From assembly GCF_001668625.1 (NCBI RefSeq), contig NZ_LZLJ01000060.1:62001-126000 (forward strand): DNA of 64,000 bases, written 5' to 3'. The DNA is from Mycobacterium sp. 1274756.6. GTDB lineage: Bacteria; Actinomycetota; Actinomycetes; Mycobacteriales; Mycobacteriaceae. This document shows, piece after piece, positions 60,846 through 64,000 of this stretch. Each line of letters starts with the position of its first letter. The first letter of the stretch is position 1. Made by a program: the position numbers and the translations under genes. Under the pieces are notes generated by a model that worked only from the letters and a program-made list of their open reading frames with translations, made no database searches and was not told the origin of the DNA.

Positions 60846-62585
60846 ATGAGCCAACCCGTAAACCTCGCCCCGGTGCTACGCGCCGTCGGTGACGTCGCCG
60901 GCCAACTGGCCACGCTGCAAGGCGACGTTGGTCGGATCGATGCCAACGTCGGCAGCATCTCCACGGACCTGCAGACCACCCGTTCCGAACTGAATCAACT
61001 GCGGGATGACTTTCAGCAGTTCATACAGCAAGCCGAACGGACAGCCAACGTGCAGCGGTCCGAAACCAAGATCGGCAATGTGGAGGCCGCGCTGGAACGC
61101 GAGTTCGGCCACTACAAGGTGGTGCGGCGCACCTCGATCGGCATCTTGCAGGCGTTCGACATCGGCAACGTCAGCGACCGGACCGTGCAACAGGTTTCCG
61201 AGGAACTGATGATTCAAACACCTCGCTACTGGCTGGCGCCGGCCCTCGTGGCGCTGGCCGCCTGGTCCCGTGACAACCGCAATCTCGCCGAACGTTCTGT
61301 CGAGGCCGCGTTCACCCGCGATCCGCAGAAGACCAGCCTGTTTTTTGCCCTCATCCTGCGTCGGCAGCGACGAATGGAAGCGTCAACCCGTTGGCTGCGC
61401 CATTACCTGAGTTCTCTCGACCCGCGGGCACTCACGCGAGAATTCGTCGTCATCTTGGAAGCCGCGTCCCAAGATGCGTTCGGCCCCCAGGGCCGCGCTC
61501 TGATGGGTGCTCAACTCAGCGACTGGAACGAGAAGGTCCGAAACGAACCCGGCGTCGCTGGCGCCCAGGTGGAAACCTGGGTCAAAGAGTTGTCGATTCA
61601 CCGTGCCACCGTCGACGACGCGCTCTACCCGCACCTGGCCAAGGTCTGCCCGCAGTGGTCGAAGTTCAAAGACCTCCTGGAACAGGCTTCGGCCCTGGAA
61701 TTCGTCGCACACAAATACTCGACCGTGCGCGACACCGAAACTCCACTGGCATTGTCCATCCAAGAACGTCTCGATGACATCCTGGAACTCCTGGTAACCG
61801 AGTTCGACACCGAGGAATTGCCGTTCCAGCGCGACGTCGTCTACCACCGCGCGGTCATCGACAATGGCGGTGACCTCGACCGGGCTCGTGAGGCCGCCGA
61901 CGCGTTGAACGAAGCCTTGGACGAAACCCTCGACGTGGTGTCGCTGCAGACCCAGACAGCGATTCGCCCGCAGCTCTTCGGGGCGTCAGTGGCAGCACAG
62001 AAGGTCGCGATCGACGGCGGTCGCGGCTATTTCCGGCAGGCAATCGGCAAGTACACCGCGGCCTACCGCGCGCGCTACACCGACACCGTCGACATCGAAT
62101 TGGACGAGAACCACTCGGAATACGCGAAGACGTTGGGGTTCCCCGGTTGGCAGACCGACACCGCGGTCACCCAGGACGAGGCCGAGGCATCGCTCGCCGC
62201 AGCGTGGCGGCAGGCCGTGCAGGCCTACCTTGAACGGATCAGGTTCAAGGAAACCAACTACCTCATCGCCGGCGGTATCGCTGTCGTCGGTTTGCTGATG
62301 GCGATCATGGCGTTTCCTGTCGGCCTGCTTCTGTTCCTGGCCGCGGTGGGTGGCTCGGCCATCTGGCTGTGGCAGAAGAAGAAGACGGCCGAGGAAAAGT
62401 ACCGGGAAGCCCAGGAGATGGCCCAACAGGCGCTCAACTTCTCCGTCGACATCTATCGCGCAGCTGCCGCCGAATTCGTCGATGCCAAGATCGCGTTCCG
62501 CGCCGCGGACGAGCAGGAGGCGGCACTGCTCACCGTCGTGGACGGTTGGCCGACCTACAACACTCGACAGGAGACCGCGTCGTGA
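60846..62585 (+). CDS. Coiled-coil protein with a C-terminal membrane hairpin
   Basis: This is a 579-residue protein. Residues ~10-80 form a heptad coiled coil (VAGQLATLQGDVGRIDANVG, LQTTRSELNQLRDDFQQF). The middle is helical without a known motif. Two hydrophobic segments at about 470-510 (NYLIAGGIAVVGLLMAIMAF, LLLFLAAVGGSAIWLW) predict a membrane hairpin. A charged helix, KKKTAEEKYREAQEMAQQAL, follows. It is likely membrane-attached with its coiled-coil domain in the cytoplasm. The stop overlaps the next start (GTGA). It may be the membrane partner of the AAA+ ATPase. Confidence 0.72.
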   Translation: MSQPVNLAPVLRAVGDVAGQLATLQGDVGRIDANVGSISTDLQTTRSELNQLRDDFQQFIQQAERTANVQRSETKIGNVEAALEREFGHYKVVRRTSIGILQAFDIGNVSDRTVQQVSEELMIQTPRYWLAPALVALAAWSRDNRNLAERSVEAAFTRDPQKTSLFFALILRRQRRMEASTRWLRHYLSSLDPRALTREFVVILEAASQDAFGPQGRALMGAQLSDWNEKVRNEPGVAGAQVETWVKELSIHRATVDDALYPHLAKVCPQWSKFKDLLEQASALEFVAHKYSTVRDTETPLALSIQERLDDILELLVTEFDTEELPFQRDVVYHRAVIDNGGDLDRAREAADALNEALDETLDVVSLQTQTAIRPQLFGASVAAQKVAIDGGRGYFRQAIGKYTAAYRARYTDTVDIELDENHSEYAKTLGFPGWQTDTAVTQDEAEASLAAAWRQAVQAYLERIRFKETNYLIAGGIAVVGLLMAIMAFPVGLLLFLAAVGGSAIWLWQKKKTAEEKYREAQEMAQQALNFSVDIYRAAAAEFVDAKIAFRAADEQEAALLTVVDGWPTYNTRQETAS

Positions 62586-62827
62586 CCGTGTCCACCTCCA
62601 GTAATGGTTCCGACGGCATTATCCGCCGGACCCGCCGCCGGCCGTTCATCCCGCCCACTCCCGACGCGGAGAACACGGTGGTCTCCCGCGAGTTGCTCTC
62701 GCGCGGCAAAGGCAAGAAGTCCCAGCTACCACGGAACCGTAAGATCGCCGGCGATCTCCCGACGTGGGAGCCGCTGCCTCCTGGCGAGATCGTCGTCCGG
62801 CGCGGCGAGGCCCAGAGTGGCCGATGA
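62582..62827 (+). CDS. Small basic protein, 81 residues
   Basis: GTG 62582 overlaps the preceding stop codon. It starts VTVSTSSNGSDGIIRRTRRR, is rich in Arg, Lys and Pro (SRGKGKKSQLPRNRKIAGD) and looks largely unstructured. The stop overlaps the next start (ATGA). The tight overlaps on both sides support it as a real gene. Possibly an adaptor. Confidence 0.65.
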   Translation: MTVSTSSNGSDGIIRRTRRRPFIPPTPDAENTVVSRELLSRGKGKKSQLPRNRKIAGDLPTWEPLPPGEIVVRRGEAQSGR

Positions 62828-63462
62828 CAGTTGAAGGAGCCAGCGCCTACGAGGCTTGGGTGCTGGCGCTGCGGAAGTGGGCCAAGGACCCTCGCCACGA
62901 CCTGACGAACTTGCCTTCGTTGCAGGCGGACTCACTGCCGCCGGCGGCATACGAGCGTCTGATCGGCCATCTGATGTCAGCCCAACAGGACGTGATGTCG
63001 ACTTGGCAGCAGCGGCTTCAACGTGACTTCGCCGCCGCGCGGGACGAACACGGTTACGCGCGCACCCTGGTGGAACTGCGCCGCCTACTCGCCCGACGCA
63101 TCAAACTCGCCCAACACCCCGGGTTGCCGGAACAACTCCGCGAACCGCTCTACGACGGAGTGGCCAGTGACATTCGGCGTCTGCAGACCGAGCTCGAAGA
63201 GGCCATCACCACACCGGCCCGCAACGCCATCTCAGCCGGGCGCGAACGTCTTCTGCGGGTGGTGCGTGACAACAGCCTCACCGCGATACTGGGACCCGGA
63301 TTTCCATTGGAATCGCTGTTCGCGGCGGCCACAGCCCGGTCCGCACCGCCGGCCGCCGCTGCACCGCCACCCACGGCAGCCCCACCGACGACCGCTCGAC
63401 GCAACAACCGCCGGAGGGTGTTGCTCACCGACGGCGCCCCCCAACCCTCCTCCGACCACTGA
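62824..63462 (+). CDS. Helical protein with a Pro/Ala-rich tail, 212 residues
   Basis: The start is ATG 62824, overlapping the previous stop. It is all-helical (AYEAWVLALRKWAKDP, YERLIGHLMSAQQDVMSTWQ), with a basic middle helix LRRLLARRIKLAQHP and a low-complexity tail (AAPPPTAAPPTTARRNNRRR). It resembles scaffold or adaptor proteins rather than enzymes. Same operon, 9 bp before the AAA+ gene. Confidence 0.65.
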   Translation: MTVEGASAYEAWVLALRKWAKDPRHDLTNLPSLQADSLPPAAYERLIGHLMSAQQDVMSTWQQRLQRDFAAARDEHGYARTLVELRRLLARRIKLAQHPGLPEQLREPLYDGVASDIRRLQTELEEAITTPARNAISAGRERLLRVVRDNSLTAILGPGFPLESLFAAATARSAPPAAAAPPPTAAPPTTARRNNRRRVLLTDGAPQPSSDH

Positions 63463-63471
63463 GAGTCCATC

Positions 63472-64000
63472 ATGCCCAACCTGGTCGATTCGGCCGACAT
63501 CATCACCCGTTATCTGAAAGCCCGGGTCCCGGTCATCATCGTGCGCACTGTGGAGACCGCTCGGGCCCTGGACCTGCTGCGCGATGTCGCCGCCCGCTTC
63601 CAGCAGATGAGCTTCTACCGCTGGTCGATGGCGCAGGGACTGTTGGAGCTTTCCGGCCAGACCCAGGCCATCGAGGACCGATCGTTCGTCGGCGCATTGG
63701 ATTACGCGGCCGCCGCGTTCAACTCACGCAGTAACGCCAACTTCGTCTTCTTCGGTGTCGAAGACATCAACGACGATACGTCGACGGCACGCTACGTGGC
63801 GGAGGTGGCACGGATCGCCAACGAACGCCAGGGCTCGATCATCATCGTCACCGGCGGCCAGGTGTGGACGGGGTTGACCCGTCTCGGAATGACGGTCACC
63901 GTCGACTTGCCTGATCTGGGCGAGATGACGGAGCTGGTCACGGCGTTGGTCGACGACCACCGAGGAGTCATGCCCATCGAGTGGGATGGCGACCATATTC
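63472..64000 (+). CDS. Ycf46-like AAA+ ATPase, N-terminal part (3' end outside window)
   Basis: From ATG 63472 the frame is open to the end of the window, 176 residues. The N-terminus (ITRYLKARVPVIIVRTVETA, FYRWSMAQGLLELSGQTQ, NFVFFGVEDINDDTST, SIIIVTGGQVWTGLTRLGM) follows the strand order of the N-terminal degenerate ATPase domain of Ycf46-like AAA+ proteins. The true AAA+ module with Walker motifs would lie beyond the window. Family assignment by pattern. Confidence 0.6.
   Translation, partial: MPNLVDSADIITRYLKARVPVIIVRTVETARALDLLRDVAARFQQMSFYRWSMAQGLLELSGQTQAIEDRSFVGALDYAAAAFNSRSNANFVFFGVEDINDDTSTARYVAEVARIANERQGSIIIVTGGQVWTGLTRLGMTVTVDLPDLGEMTELVTALVDDHRGVMPIEWDGDHI

Noticed and set aside
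1-64000. CRISPR arrays, rRNA and tRNA genes
   Set aside because: No regularly spaced repeats and no cloverleaf or rRNA-like segments were noticed. A program search would be needed to be certain for tRNA.

Overview
The window is high-GC actinobacterial DNA, most likely from a Mycobacterium (Mycolicibacterium). The evidence is the very high GC codon use, frequent GTG starts, 1-4 bp ATGA/GTGA/TGATG gene overlaps, a VapBC pair of mycobacterial type, a remnant of the 13E12 (DUF222) repeat family, IS256- and ISL3-type elements, and near-leaderless promoter architecture. No rRNA, tRNA or CRISPR array was seen. Most of the window is a defence or accessory island.

Layout. 1-6.3 kb: 3' end of a methyltransferase gene, a vapBC toxin-antitoxin pair with a palindromic operator, a SEC-C motif protein, a zinc-ribbon-like protein, and a coupled pair of a cysteine phosphatase and a macrodomain-like protein. 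6.6-13.7 kb: a TM0106-type RecB-like nuclease/UPF1-like helicase, a NERD-UvrD-type helicase gene broken by an in-frame amber codon, and two unknown genes. 14.2-17.2 kb (minus): a Rad50-like ATPase with a CxxC hook and a small helical partner. 17.2-44.9 kb (plus): one long defence operon made of a HIT-PLD-SF2 helicase-S24-DUF3427 multidomain protein, a GIY-YIG protein, and a complete type 2 BREX set (pglW, pglX, pglY, pglZ, brxD, brxHI). The operon is split between pglW and pglX by a 5.3 kb foreign block: an AT-rich OLD-like AAA/TOPRIM gene, a 13E12 remnant, and an ISL3 element that is itself interrupted by an intact IS256-family element with an 8 bp target duplication. 45.0-45.9 kb: a uracil-DNA-glycosylase-like protein.

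45.9-59.7 kb (minus): a second candidate defence operon. It encodes two small proteins, a protein with a recombinase-like tail, a 2137-residue HEPN/transglutaminase-like/DUF4011 helicase/Vsr-type protein, a SNF2/RapA-type helicase whose C-terminal coiled coil is cut off by an in-frame TGA, and a UvrD/HelD-like helicase. A 111 bp sequence is duplicated at the 5' end of two transcription units in this operon, about 65 bp before each start codon. Each copy carries a -10-like box and a near-leaderless Arg-rich small ORF. In one copy the small ORF ends just before a hairpin that can pair alternatively with the Shine-Dalgarno sequence. 60.3-64.0 kb (plus, divergent): a five-gene operon with a coiled-coil membrane protein and a Ycf46-like AAA+ ATPase, cut by the window end.

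How they work together: the BREX-2 proteins would modify host DNA (PglX) and block phage under control of the kinase (PglW), phosphatase-type protein (PglZ) and ATPases (PglY, BrxD, BrxHI). The neighbouring nuclease and helicase proteins look like extra defence layers. The two least familiar loci are the leader-controlled HEPN/helicase operon at 45.9-59.9 kb and the Ycf46-like operon at 60.3-64.0 kb.
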